Part shown: in pieces, positions 53,289 to 61,566 of the stretch
How positions within the stretch are numbered: position 1 is the first letter of the stretch
Layout: each line of letters starts with the position of its first letter
Origin: Frankia nepalensis
GTDB lineage: Bacteria > Actinomycetota > Actinomycetes > Frankiales > Frankiaceae
Direction of reading: 5' to 3'
DNA: 64,000 nt
Assembly (NCBI RefSeq): GCF_016786325.1
Contig: NZ_JADWYU010000099.1
Location: 1 to 64,000 of the forward strand
The notes under the pieces: generated by a model
What the model was told of the DNA's origin: nothing
The model's database searches: none
What the model saw: only the letters and a program-made list of their open reading frames with translations
Position numbers and translations under genes: made by a program

Positions 53289-54785
53289 GTGACGGACGGG
53301 CTCCTGCCCGAGGGTCAGCGGACACGCGCGGTGCCGCCGGTTATGGGCGCGCTCGGGCTCGCGGCGCTGCTCACCGGGGCCGCACTGCCCACGGTCGATT
53401 TCTTCATCGTGAACGTCGCGCTCCCGCGGATCGACGCGGATCTCCACGCCTCGACGTCCGCGCTGACCCTGGTCGTGGCCGGGTACGCGATCTCCTATGC
53501 GCTGCTGCTCGTCATCGGTGGGCGCCTCGGTGACCGGCTTGGCCGGCGGCGGCTCTTCCTCACCGGCCTCGCCGCCTTCGTCGTCGCCTCGCTGGCCTGC
53601 GGGCTCGCGCCCGGCATCGTGGCACTGGTCGTCGGCCGGGTCGCGCAGGGCGCGTCGGCGGCGCTCATGCTCCCGCAGATCCTCGCCACCATCCAGAGCA
53701 CGACCGAGGGGGAACAGCGCGCCCGGGCAATCGGCCTGTTCAGCGCCGTGGGCGGGATATGTGTGATCGTCGGCCAGGTCCTCGGCGGTCTGCTTGTCGC
53801 CGCGTACATCGCTGGCGCCGGGTGGCGGCCGATCTTCCTGCTGAATCTGCCGATCGGGGTTGTCGCGCTGGCGCTCGCCTGGCGGACGGTGCCCGATACC
53901 CGCTCAGCCACACCGGCGCCCGTCGACTGGCTCGGCACCCTCGTGTTCGGCGCCGCGACGCTCGCTCTGCTGGTGCCGCTGGATCTGGGGCGGACCTGGG
54001 GCTGGCCATGGTGGACCTGGTTGCTGCTGGGCGTCGCGGTGTCCGCGGGGGCGTTCCTCGTCCGGGTGGAACGGCGGGCGGAACGTCAGGGCCGTGCCCC
54101 GCTGCTGCCGCCTTCCCTGCTGCGTGTGCCGAGCATGTGGAAGGGCCTGCTGATGAACTCTCCATGGTTCGGCGTGTTCGGTGGGTTCAGTTTCGCGTAC
54201 ACGGTGACCTTTCAGGACGCCCTGCGGCGTGGGCCCCTGGAAGCCGGGCTCGGCCTCGCGCCCATGGCGCTGGGCGCTTTCCTCGCCGCGATGCGCAGCG
54301 CGCGGGTCGTCACCAGAATCGGCGGTCCGCGCGTGGTGTCGCTCGGGGCGGCGATCCAGGGCCTCGGCATCTTCGGCACGATGACGGCGACGTTCGCCGC
54401 GTGGCCGGGTCTGGGCGCGGCGATCCTCATCCCCAGCATGTTCGTCACCGGCGCCGGCCAGGGGCTGGTGATGACGGCGCTGTACCGGGTGGTGCTCTCC
54501 CGGGTGCCACCGGATCTCGCCGGAGCGGGCAGCGGGGTACTGACCACCAGCCAACAGGCCGTGACCGCCCTCGGGGTCGCGGTCATCGGCAGCCTGTACG
54601 AGGCCCTGGCGACCCCGTCCTCGCTCGGCCCGCGTGACGCGTTCCTGGTCGTGCTGGGAATTCAGCTGGCCGTTGTCGCGCTCGTCGCATGCTTCGGCCG
54701 GACACTTCCCGACCTGCCGGAACACGCCGAGCGACCTGCCCGAACACACCGACGGCTCCCGACAGCCGAGAGGCTCGCACGGTAG
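53289..54785 (+). CDS. MFS transporter, DHA2 (14-TM drug exporter) family
   Basis: 498 residues with about 14 hydrophobic helices. The first helix ends TVDFFIVNVALPRI, a DHA2 signature (normally LDxTIVNVALP; here LPTVDFF). Motif A is GGRLGDRLGRRRLF between TM2 and TM3, and GAGQGLVMTALYRVVL lies late. It should export small amphipathic molecules by proton antiport. The GTG at 53289 is chosen because GGGAG precedes it; the frame is open upstream without a better site. The short basic C-terminal tail ends in RLPTAERLAR. Upstream lie operator site F and the 20-bp palindrome. Confidence 0.88.
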   Translation: MTDGLLPEGQRTRAVPPVMGALGLAALLTGAALPTVDFFIVNVALPRIDADLHASTSALTLVVAGYAISYALLLVIGGRLGDRLGRRRLFLTGLAAFVVASLACGLAPGIVALVVGRVAQGASAALMLPQILATIQSTTEGEQRARAIGLFSAVGGICVIVGQVLGGLLVAAYIAGAGWRPIFLLNLPIGVVALALAWRTVPDTRSATPAPVDWLGTLVFGAATLALLVPLDLGRTWGWPWWTWLLLGVAVSAGAFLVRVERRAERQGRAPLLPPSLLRVPSMWKGLLMNSPWFGVFGGFSFAYTVTFQDALRRGPLEAGLGLAPMALGAFLAAMRSARVVTRIGGPRVVSLGAAIQGLGIFGTMTATFAAWPGLGAAILIPSMFVTGAGQGLVMTALYRVVLSRVPPDLAGAGSGVLTTSQQAVTALGVAVIGSLYEALATPSSLGPRDAFLVVLGIQLAVVALVACFGRTLPDLPEHAERPARTHRRLPTAERLAR

Positions 54786-55409
54786 ACCGCTATCTGGACG
54801 CCGACGCCAACGTACCGGCCGGTCGGCTCGGGGAAGGCATGCGGATGTCGGGTGGGTACGCCGCCCGCCCGCCCGTGGCGGCCGGCGTCACCTTGCCCGG
54901 GGGGCGCTGGTCGTCGGCGTCACCGTGACCGTCGCCGTCGGCTGGGTACTGCTACTGCTCGCCCTCGGCCTCGCTGCAGGCCTGCTGGCCCGTGTCTAGG
55001 CGAACCGGCGGTCCGTCAGGCAGGCTCGCTGAACCGCAGTATCAGGCCACGACTCGACCCGATGATCGAGTTCTGGGCTCACCGACACCGCATATACGCA
55101 TAGCTCGCGAAAGTGCAGGTAGGGCGTCTGTGGGGTAATGGTTCGTGTCGGCCGGGTTAGTTGAACCCCCACGCCCGTCTACGCAGTTCAGAGACGATGT
55201 TGATCTCTTACGTTGTGTCCGAGGGGGGTTCAACCCACTCGTACATGATTGGTATTCGAGAGGTTTTCGACCTCTCGCTCCTGGCGACGGGCAACGGGAC
55301 ATGCTGATGATCCGTAGATGATTTGGCTGTTCAGGCGTCATGCGCCAAGGCGTGCGGTGTCGAGGTGTGGGCCGATGGTCCGAATCCGGGTTCTGGCACG
55401 GTACAGGGT
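54786..55409. other. non-coding stretch with several hairpins
   Basis: No convincing gene in 624 bp. A frame ending at 54999 closes with a hydrophobic helix (VGWVLLLLALGLAAGLLARV) but has no credible start. GTTGAACCCCC (55160-55170) is repeated inverted as GGGGGTTCAAC (55224-55234). A perfect 8-bp stem follows: CGAGAGGT (55257-55264) with ACCTCTCG (55270-55277), loop TTTCG. The 55080-55320 part is less GC-biased than its surroundings. Confidence 0.5.
55160..55277. repeat. inverted repeats and stem-loop block
   Basis: Contains the 11-bp inverted repeat and the 8-bp stem described for the surrounding gap, plus AGAGA and TCTCT around 55191-55209. The cluster could be a structured RNA, a terminator array or the end of a lost mobile element. 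Confidence 0.4.
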
Positions 55410-55601
55410 GTGAGTGCGCGCGGGCGGAGCGCGGTCGGCGGGCTGGAGCTGGATGCGTTGGCCGTCGAGTTGGCGTTGTGGCACGCCGATCTGGCGGCGC
55501 GGCGTGAGGATCTCGATGTCCTTTCACGGGCCCTGTGGGCCGCAGACGCGGCAGAGCGAGCGCGTTGGAACGCATTGCTGCGTGCAGACTTGGGTGGGTG
55601 A
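55410..55601 (+). CDS. small hypothetical protein
   Basis: 63 residues, VSARGRSAVGGLELDALAVE then LALWHADLAARREDLDVLSR, forming one long amphipathic, coiled-coil-like helix pair rich in Ala, Leu and charged residues. The stop overlaps the GTG of the HAD fragment by four bases (GTGA), an arrangement of coupled real genes. No family recognised. No good Shine-Dalgarno sequence lies before the GTG at 55410. Confidence 0.4.
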   Translation: MSARGRSAVGGLELDALAVELALWHADLAARREDLDVLSRALWAADAAERARWNALLRADLGG

Positions 55602-55771
55602 CTGCGACAGCTAACCCCGAGCCCGTGACCTGGTCCGACGGGCTTCGTGCAGTGATCTTCGATCTGGATGGCACGTTGCTCGACCACGAGAGCTCGGCCG
55701 TCGCGGCGTTGCGCCAGTGGGCGCCGCGGCTCGACGTCGAGACCGTCACCGACACGCCGCTGGCCGCCTGA
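55598..55771 (+). pseudogene. HAD-family hydrolase, N-terminal fragment
   Basis: 57 codons from the GTG at 55598. LRAVIFDLDGTLLDHESSAV is HAD motif I (DxDGT) with the start of the cap domain. The frame ends at 55771, whereas HAD phosphatases need about 200-250 residues with motifs II-IV. The 3' end meets a minus-strand gene fragment (55746-55841), so the rest was probably removed by a deletion that joined two genes head-on. Confidence 0.65.
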
Positions 55772-55841
55772 CCCGCAGCACGGTGCCCTCAGTCACCCGC
55801 GCGTGCGCGGCCGCGTGGGCTCGCCCGGCGAGCACGCTCAT
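55746..55841 (-). pseudogene. truncated gene downstream of the acyl-CoA dehydrogenase
   Basis: An ATG at 55841 with GAGGAG upstream begins MSVLAGRAHAAAHARVTEGT and runs 31 codons to 55746. It starts 29 bp after the stop of the acyl-CoA dehydrogenase on the same strand, as a second operon gene would. It ends abruptly in the HAD fragment. Too short to name; possibly the N-terminus of another CoA-pathway gene. Confidence 0.35.
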
Positions 55842-55870
55842 CGTGTCCCGCTCTCCTCGTAGCCGGCCCG

Positions 55871-57028
55871 TCAGTACGACCTTGGCAAGCCGAGGCTGTG
55901 CTGCGCGACGTAGTTCAAAATCATTTCCCTGTTCACGGGCGCGATCCGCAGCACGCGCGCGAGCCCCCACATCGGTACCAGGCCGAACTCGACCGACATG
56001 CCGTTGCCGCCATGGGTCTGGATGGCCGCGTCGACCGCGGCGAGCGCGGCCTCGGCCGCCGCGTACTTCGCCATGTTCGACAGCTCTGCGGCGGGCTGGC
56101 CGTGGTCGTGCGCCCACGCCGCCTGCCGCGTCATGAGCTGCGCGAGTGATGTCTCGATCTTCGCCTTGGCGAGTGGGTGCGACACCCCTTGGTGGGCGCC
56201 GATCGGCACGGTCCAGACCTTGCGCGACCGCGCGTACTCGACGCCTCTGTCCAGGGCGTGACGGGCAATGCCCAGGCAGATCGCCGCGCCGGTAATCCGT
56301 TCCGGGTTGAGCCCGTGGAACACCTGTCGGAAGCCGTCACCGTGCGTTCCGACCAGCGCGGTTGCGGGTATCCGAACGTCGTCGAAGAAGACCATGAACT
56401 GCTTTTCTGGGATCTGGGCGGCGACCGGAATCGGACTGGCGGTGAGCCCGGGAGTGTCGGTCGGGACGATGAAGAGGGAGAGCAGCCCTCGGCCGTCCTC
56501 GCGGATGCCGGTTCGTGCCGCGACGAGCACCGCGGCCGCCTCGTCGAAGCCAGAAATGTAGTACTTCTGGCCGTGGAGCACCCACTCGTCGCCGTCGCGC
56601 TCGGCGGTCATCGACAGCCGATGAGTGTTGGTCCCGGCCTCCGGCTCGGTGATGGCGAAGACCATTTTGTGCGAGCCGTCGCACAGGCCCGGCAGCCAGC
56701 GCTCCTTCTGCGCGTCGTCCCCAAACCGGGCGATCACCTCGCCACTGATCGCGGACGAGACGAGTAGGAGCAGCAACGGGCAGCCGACGCTGGCGCTCTC
56801 CTCGCAGACGGCGGCGAGCTCGGTGATCCCGCCTCCTCCGCCGCCGTACTCCTCCGGGAGGTTCACGCCGACGAAGCCCGCCTTCGCCAACTCGGTCCAT
56901 GCCTGCGTGGTGGGTGCGTTCGCCTGTGCCCGCCCGCGGTAGTACTCCCCGCCGAATGGTTTCGCGATCGCGGCGACGGCTGTCCGCAGCGCTCGCAGCT
57001 CCTCGCTGTCCGCCAGATCCACTCGCAC
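55871..57028 (-). CDS. acyl-CoA dehydrogenase
   Basis: 385 residues. FAITEPEAGTNTHRLSMTAE is the FAD-site consensus, WVLHGQKYYISGFDEA follows, and IQTHGGNGMSVEFGLVPMW is the C-terminal signature. It oxidises an acyl-CoA to the trans-2-enoyl-CoA, passing electrons to ETF. The start is a GTG at 57028; another GTG six bases inside has slightly better spacing from AGGGG. Upstream is a partial match to the shared operator (right half only, near 57110-57125), too weak to count. Downstream is a truncated operon gene. Confidence 0.88.
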   Translation of the reverse strand: MRVDLADSEELRALRTAVAAIAKPFGGEYYRGRAQANAPTTQAWTELAKAGFVGVNLPEEYGGGGGGITELAAVCEESASVGCPLLLLLVSSAISGEVIARFGDDAQKERWLPGLCDGSHKMVFAITEPEAGTNTHRLSMTAERDGDEWVLHGQKYYISGFDEAAAVLVAARTGIREDGRGLLSLFIVPTDTPGLTASPIPVAAQIPEKQFMVFFDDVRIPATALVGTHGDGFRQVFHGLNPERITGAAICLGIARHALDRGVEYARSRKVWTVPIGAHQGVSHPLAKAKIETSLAQLMTRQAAWAHDHGQPAAELSNMAKYAAAEAALAAVDAAIQTHGGNGMSVEFGLVPMWGLARVLRIAPVNREMILNYVAQHSLGLPRSY

Positions 57029-57375
57029 CCCTAGTGACTCATCGATGACTAGCTCGGGTCATGGGTGCAGAAGTTCCCGAAGATTCCCCTCAGTTTCTGC
57101 CCCGCAGGAGCCAGTTAGTGAATGTAGAGTCACTTTGGCGGTGACGCAAGTCGTCGGTGGACCGCCGGCCGCGGGCGTGCCCCACTGGCGCGTCGTTGGC
57201 ATGGGGGTCGACGCGTACGCGTCGGTCACCGGTGGTGAGGTCGATCGGTCATCGAGGCGCGAGAGGGCCGCCACGCGCCCGGCCCCGCCGGCGGCCAGCG
57301 GCAGTTGAGCCTGGCCGGGAAAAGATCACGCGCTCGGTCGGGTGCGCGCTGAACAGGAGAGAGGAACGCCGCGCC

Positions 57376-57630
57376 ATGCCTCTCGTCGAATACGATCAGG
57401 GCACCCGTGGGGTGGCCACCGTCATAGTCAACGACCCCGCGACGCGTAACGCCCTGAGTGACTGGATGCTCGACGAATTGATCGGTCGGCTTGAACAGGT
57501 ACGGGCGGACGACTCCGTTGGAGTAGTCGTGCTCGGATCCGAGAGCGTCGCCGCGTTCCGTGCGAAGCGGCAGTCGCGTTGGTCGGGGGGCAATCCCACC
57601 GGAGAGTGGTCCTGCTCGTTTCCGCCCTGA
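57376..57630 (+). pseudogene. enoyl-CoA hydratase fragment
   Basis: 84 codons. The first 58, MPLVEYDQGTRGVATVIVND then PATRNALSDWMLDELIGRLE and VGVVVLGSES, match the N-terminal strand-helix of crotonases. The sequence then turns into unrelated RAKRQSRWSGG and stops, before the oxyanion-hole and catalytic motifs. The gene has been cut, not frameshifted: no crotonase sequence continues in other frames. GAGAGAGGAACG supplies the old ribosome-binding site. Confidence 0.6.
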
Positions 57631-57997
57631 AGTCGTCAGCGTTGAACATTCCTTGAGGCGGAAGTTCCGTGGTGGCGCTCGCGGCCGTGAGTCGGCGGCG
57701 ACCGGCGGCTGTGGCCGGCGTCACCCTCCATGGTTCGCTCGCGCTGTTTGATCGCGACCTGCCGAGTTTCAGAGAGCTCCGTGCTTCCGGAACACATCAT
57801 CCACGCGGCCAGCGCGGGAGACCTGCGTCTCAACTGAGAGAGTTACTTCCACATAGCTAATACTATCTCGGTGAGTGCCCGAGCGTTGCGTCGGTTTCTG
57901 CGGCGTTGCGCCGTCGGGCCCGCCGCTGCTCCTGGCTTCGGAGTGGGGTTCACGCGCCGGGACCGGGACTCGGCGAACCGCGGAGGTGGTGTCGGAG
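57631..57997. other. gap between the crotonase fragment and the thioesterase-like gene
   Basis: 367 bp without a gene I can support. On the minus strand 57769-57855 reads an open frame ending AGRVDDVFRKHGAL, but it cannot be identified. The AT-rich patch 57842-57870 (TAGCTAATACTATC) is the likely promoter area for the gene at 57998; hexamers are not clear enough to mark. Confidence 0.35.
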
Positions 57998-58957
57998 ATG
58001 ACCGAGCTGGTGGTGGTGGCCGGCGCCGTGGATAGTGCCGGTCGGGCCGGCGGCGATCGTCTGGTGGGGACCGCCGAGACGGCTGACACGGTGGCGCGGG
58101 AGCTGATGGGGCTGCGGATCGACCCGGGCAGCGGCCGTGGCGAGCTCGTGGCTGTCCCGCACCTTCTTAACGCGGTCGGAGGGCTGTGGGGCGGCGCGGG
58201 GTTGGCTGTTGCTCTCGCCCTGGGCGCGCAGGTGCTGGAACGGCCACCGCTGCGGGCAAGTGTGCAGTACATCAGCCCGATTCGAGCCGGCGAGCGGCTG
58301 GAGCTTCGGGTGGAGCCTGGCCACCATGGCCGACAGCTGTCACAGGCCGTCGTCCGCGGCACAGTGGAGGGACGGCTGGCCCTGGTCGCCACCGGAACCT
58401 TCGGGGAACAGGCTGGCGATGGCCGCTCAGGCGACGCGGTCAGTATCCCGGATGGACCCGCGGACCGGCAGCTGGTGGCCCCGCCCGCTGGGGTGCCGGC
58501 GCCGGAACAGTGCCCGGAACGGACGGTGCCGGCCGACCCACCGGGGGCGGCGCCAGGAATGCGGGGGTGCTTCGAGGAACGCTGGGCGCGTCCGATGCCG
58601 CCGGAGCTGACGGGTAGTCCGTCCGATGGGCGTAGCGTTCTGTGGCTGCGCCCACGGGCGCACCTGCCGATGTCGGCGGTTCTGCTCGCCTTGCTCGCGG
58701 ATTTCGCTCCCGCCGCCATCAGCGTGGCACGCGGCGTGCACACCTACGGTGCCAGCCTCGACAACAGCATCCGGGTCGTCGATGTCCCGACGGACCAGGC
58801 TGGCAATGAACAAATCCGCTGGGTGTTGCTCGACGTCAGGGTCGAGGCGCTTGTGCGCGGCGTCGCGCAGCTCCACACGCGGATGTTCGACGAGGACGGC
58901 CGCCTCCTCGCGACCGCCGGCCAGTCCATGATCGAGAGTCGACCGCCCTGGCTCTGA
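57998..58957 (+). CDS. acyl-CoA thioesterase-like (double hotdog) protein
   Basis: 319 residues from the ATG at 57998 with GGAGGTG nine bases upstream. Two halves resemble hotdog units: an N-terminal one with HLLNAVGGLWGGAGLAVALA followed by the strand LRASVQYISPIRAGERLELRV, and a C-terminal one with HLPMSAVLLALLADFAPAAI, a long helix as in TesB-type enzymes, then SIRVVDVP and LLDVRVEALVRGVAQL. A Pro-rich linker (about residues 150-185) separates them. Likely a thioesterase or acyl-binding protein. Different from the one at 42.2 kb. Confidence 0.6.
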   Translation: MTELVVVAGAVDSAGRAGGDRLVGTAETADTVARELMGLRIDPGSGRGELVAVPHLLNAVGGLWGGAGLAVALALGAQVLERPPLRASVQYISPIRAGERLELRVEPGHHGRQLSQAVVRGTVEGRLALVATGTFGEQAGDGRSGDAVSIPDGPADRQLVAPPAGVPAPEQCPERTVPADPPGAAPGMRGCFEERWARPMPPELTGSPSDGRSVLWLRPRAHLPMSAVLLALLADFAPAAISVARGVHTYGASLDNSIRVVDVPTDQAGNEQIRWVLLDVRVEALVRGVAQLHTRMFDEDGRLLATAGQSMIESRPPWL

Positions 58958-59042
58958 CGCCGTGCCCCTGGCGACTCGACGCATGGCGACGAGGACAGGG
59001 GAGCGACGTACCGCTGGTGGCCGGATGACCGCCAGAGGGCTC

Positions 59043-59064
59043 CTCTCGGCCCGGCAGCCGAGAG
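59043..59064 (+). terminator. hairpin after the thioesterase-like gene
   Basis: CTCTCGGC (59043-59050) pairs perfectly with GCCGAGAG (59057-59064) across a six-base loop, 86 nt past the stop. No U-run follows. Confidence 0.5.
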
Positions 59065-59066
59065 AC

Positions 59067-59080
59067 ATAGCACGTGCTAT
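59067..59080. promoter_or_regulatory. perfect 14-bp palindrome
   Basis: ATAGCACGTGCTAT is a perfect palindrome directly after the hairpin and 145 bp before the D-aminoacylase remnant. The surrounding GACA and TGTC add partial symmetry. Likely an operator. Confidence 0.5.
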
Positions 59081-59211
59081 TGTCGGTCGGCACCGACAGG
59101 CTCCGGCTGACCACGACGTGATCACATGAGGGCGGCATCTGGGCTGGACTCCAGGAGGACGCCGATGGACACACCTGTTGTCGATCCGACCCCTGCGGAG
59201 GCACGCCCCTG

Positions 59212-59640
59212 ACGCACGATCTGGTCATTCGCGGCGGCCTCGTCGTCGATGGGTCTGGCAGTAAGCCGGCGCCCGGCGATGTCGCCATCGACGGGGACCG
59301 CATCACCGAGGTCGGGCCGTGCATGGTGTGAACGCCGGTGGCCTGGTCGGGCACTGCGCGGTCCGCTGTGCCCGCCCTGTTCAGCGCCGACGACCGCGGC
59401 GCGCTTCGCCCGGGCGTGTTTGTGGACTTGAACGTGATCGACCTTGATGGACTGCGCCTGCATGCCCCCGAGTACGTCCACGACGTTTCCGGCGGCGTCG
59501 GCCGGTTCGTGCAACGGCCCAGCGGATACCGCTGGGCCCTGGTCAACGGCCCCCCGACCGCCGAGGACGGCCAACCCACGGGCGCGCTGCCCGGCCAGCC
59601 GCTACACGGAGACAGCCAGCCGAGACGCTGCGGGTTATGA
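59212..59640 (+). pseudogene. N-acyl-D-amino-acid deacylase (amidohydrolase-3) with internal deletion
   Basis: Codons from 59212 read LTHDLVIRGGLVVDGSGSKP then APGDVAIDGDRITEVG, the N-terminus of D-aminoacylase-type amidohydrolases, ending at a TGA at 59329-59331. In another frame 59338-59640 reads RGALRPGVFVDLNVIDLDGL and PEYVHDVSGGVGRFVQR, their C-terminal metal-domain strands. The roughly 400 residues between, including the catalytic barrel, are missing. An internal deletion therefore removed the active site. Confidence 0.72.
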
Positions 59641-59677
59641 CGGTTCCTCGTGACAGATGAGGGAGAGGGAATCGGCA

Positions 59678-60736
59678 ATGCCGATCAAGGTGGATGTGAT
59701 GTTGTCGAACTCGGTCGTGGACGCGGCCGAGCGGGCCCGGGCGTTGGAGCGCGCCGGTGTGGATGGGGTGTTCAGCTTCGAGAACTCGCACGACCTGTTC
59801 TTCCCGCTGGTCGCGGCGGCTCCGGTGTGCTCGCTGGACCTGATGACGAACGTCGCGATCGCCTTCCCACGCAGCCCGCTGCATCTGGCGCACGCGGCCT
59901 ATGACCTGCAGCTGCTGTCGCGGGGCAGGTTCCGGCTCGGGCTCGGCTCGCAGGTGCGGGCGCACGTGGAGAAGCGCTACGGCGCCCGGTGGGGCAAGCC
60001 GGTGGCGCAGATGCGCGAATGGGTGCAGGCGACGAAGACGATCCTGAACAGCTGGCAGGACGGCACCCGGCTGGACTTCCGCGGCGAGTACACCACCCAC
60101 ACCCTGATGACTCCGGCGTTCAGCCCGGGGCCGAACCCCTACGGGGTGCCGAAGGTGCTGGTGGGGGCGCTTGGGCCGAGGATGAACCAGATGGCGGCCG
60201 AGGTAGCCGACGGGATCCTGGTGATGCCGTTCAACAGCGACCGGCACATGCGGGAACGCACGATGCCGGCGATCGAGGCCGGTCTGGCCGCCGCTGGCCG
60301 TAGCCGCGCCGACCTGGAGATCACCGCCGAGGTGATCGTCGCGGTCGGGCGGACCGAGGAGGAACTGGCCGCGGCGAGGGCCGCGCGCGGCCTGCTGGGG
60401 TTCTACGGTTCGACGCCGTCCTACCGGCCGGTGCTGGAGGTGGAGGGCTGGGGTGACCTGCAGCCCGAGCTCAACGCGCGCTCCAAGCGCGGCGACTGGG
60501 CCGGCATGACCGAGCTGATCACCGACGAGATGTTCGAGACGATCGCCGTCCACGGCACCCCCGACCAGGTGGCCGACGAGATCATCCGCCGCTACGGCGA
60601 CTGCGACCGCGTCTGCGCCTACTTCCCCGGCTACCAGGTCGGCGATGACCTGATCGGCGACCTGGCGCGGTCGCTGCATGCCGCGTCCGCGAAGGCAGAC
60701 GGCCAGGACGCCGTGGCCGGGGCGGTGGCGCTGTGA
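59678..60736 (+). CDS. LLM-class F420-type oxidoreductase
   Basis: 352 residues from the ATG at 59678 with GGGAGAGGGA upstream. It begins MPIKVDVMLSNSVVDAAERA and contains GVDGVFSFENSHDLFFPLVA, LMTNVAIAFPRSPLHLAHAA, RGRFRLGLGSQVRAHVEKRY and PKVLVGALGPRM, the actinobacterial LLM subgroup thought to use F420 (TIGR03617-like). It probably performs a hydride transfer on a CoA ester or alcohol. The stop overlaps the start of the crotonase gene by four bases, so the two act together. Confidence 0.87.
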   Translation: MPIKVDVMLSNSVVDAAERARALERAGVDGVFSFENSHDLFFPLVAAAPVCSLDLMTNVAIAFPRSPLHLAHAAYDLQLLSRGRFRLGLGSQVRAHVEKRYGARWGKPVAQMREWVQATKTILNSWQDGTRLDFRGEYTTHTLMTPAFSPGPNPYGVPKVLVGALGPRMNQMAAEVADGILVMPFNSDRHMRERTMPAIEAGLAAAGRSRADLEITAEVIVAVGRTEEELAAARAARGLLGFYGSTPSYRPVLEVEGWGDLQPELNARSKRGDWAGMTELITDEMFETIAVHGTPDQVADEIIRRYGDCDRVCAYFPGYQVGDDLIGDLARSLHAASAKADGQDAVAGAVAL

Positions 60737-61527
60737 CGGTCCTGTTCGACCTCACCGACGGGGTCGCGACGCTCACCCTGCACCGACCCGAGGTGCGCAA
60801 CGCGTTTGGCGGCGCGATGGCCCGCGACCTCGTCGCGGCCTATGAACGCTGCGACACCGACGACGCGGTCCGCGCGGTCGTACTGACCGGCACGCCGCCG
60901 GCGTTCTGCGCCGGCGCGGACATGACGTCGGGCGGGGACACGTTCGCCAGCCCCGACAGTTCGACGTTCAGCGCGGCGGGGCTGGGCATGCCGGCGTGGC
61001 GGGTGCGCAAGCCGGTCATCGCGGCGGTCAACGGCCACGCGATCGGCATCGGCTTCACCCTGACCCTGCAGTGCGACATCCGGATCTTCGCCGCCGACGC
61101 GAAGTACGGCATCGTCCAGGCCCGCCGAGGCGTCCTCGGTGACGCCTACTCGCACTGGACGCTGCCCCGGATCGCCGGCATGTCCGGCGCGGCGGAGATC
61201 CTGCTGACCGGGCGGACGTTCAACGGCCAGGAGGCGCACGGCCTGGGTGTGTGCAGCCGGGTGCTGCCGAACGACGAGGTCCTGCCCGCCGCGCTCGCGC
61301 TGGCCCGCGACATCGCGGCCAACACCGCCCCCCTGTCCGTCGCCTACAGCAAGCGCCTGCTCTGGGACAGCTGGGGCCTGGACCCGGCCGGCGTCGAGGC
61401 ACGCGAGACGGCGGCGCACCACCACACCATGGGCGCGCCGGACGCCAGGGAAGGCGTCCTCGCCTTCCTGGAACGCCGCCCGCCGCGCTGGCGGGGCAGC
61501 GTCGCCACCGAGTGGTCCGACGACTGA
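60733..61527 (+). CDS. enoyl-CoA hydratase/isomerase (crotonase) family protein
   Basis: 264 residues. The first oxyanion-hole segment is PAFCAGADM and the second is NGHAIGIGFTLTLQCDIRIF. Where classical hydratases have the first catalytic Glu (QPEI) the sequence reads QARR, while the second Glu is kept in AAEILLTG. It may therefore be an isomerase, hydrolase or a hydratase with altered mechanism. The GTG start overlaps the LLM stop, and the SDR follows after 39 bp, forming an LLM-crotonase-SDR operon. Confidence 0.88.
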   Translation: MTVLFDLTDGVATLTLHRPEVRNAFGGAMARDLVAAYERCDTDDAVRAVVLTGTPPAFCAGADMTSGGDTFASPDSSTFSAAGLGMPAWRVRKPVIAAVNGHAIGIGFTLTLQCDIRIFAADAKYGIVQARRGVLGDAYSHWTLPRIAGMSGAAEILLTGRTFNGQEAHGLGVCSRVLPNDEVLPAALALARDIAANTAPLSVAYSKRLLWDSWGLDPAGVEARETAAHHHTMGAPDAREGVLAFLERRPPRWRGSVATEWSDD

Positions 61528-61566
61528 CGCACGCCCGTCGCACGCCCCAGCGGAAGGAACTCGACT

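Noticed and set aside
54786-54999. A frame ending in one hydrophobic helix, possibly a small membrane protein
   Set aside because: No credible start or ribosome-binding site; it continues from a shadow frame of the MFS gene.
57108-57125. Possible eighth copy of the shared operator upstream of the acyl-CoA dehydrogenase
   Set aside because: Only the right half-site (CACTAACT on the minus strand) matches; the left half has four mismatches and no -10/-35 geometry fits.
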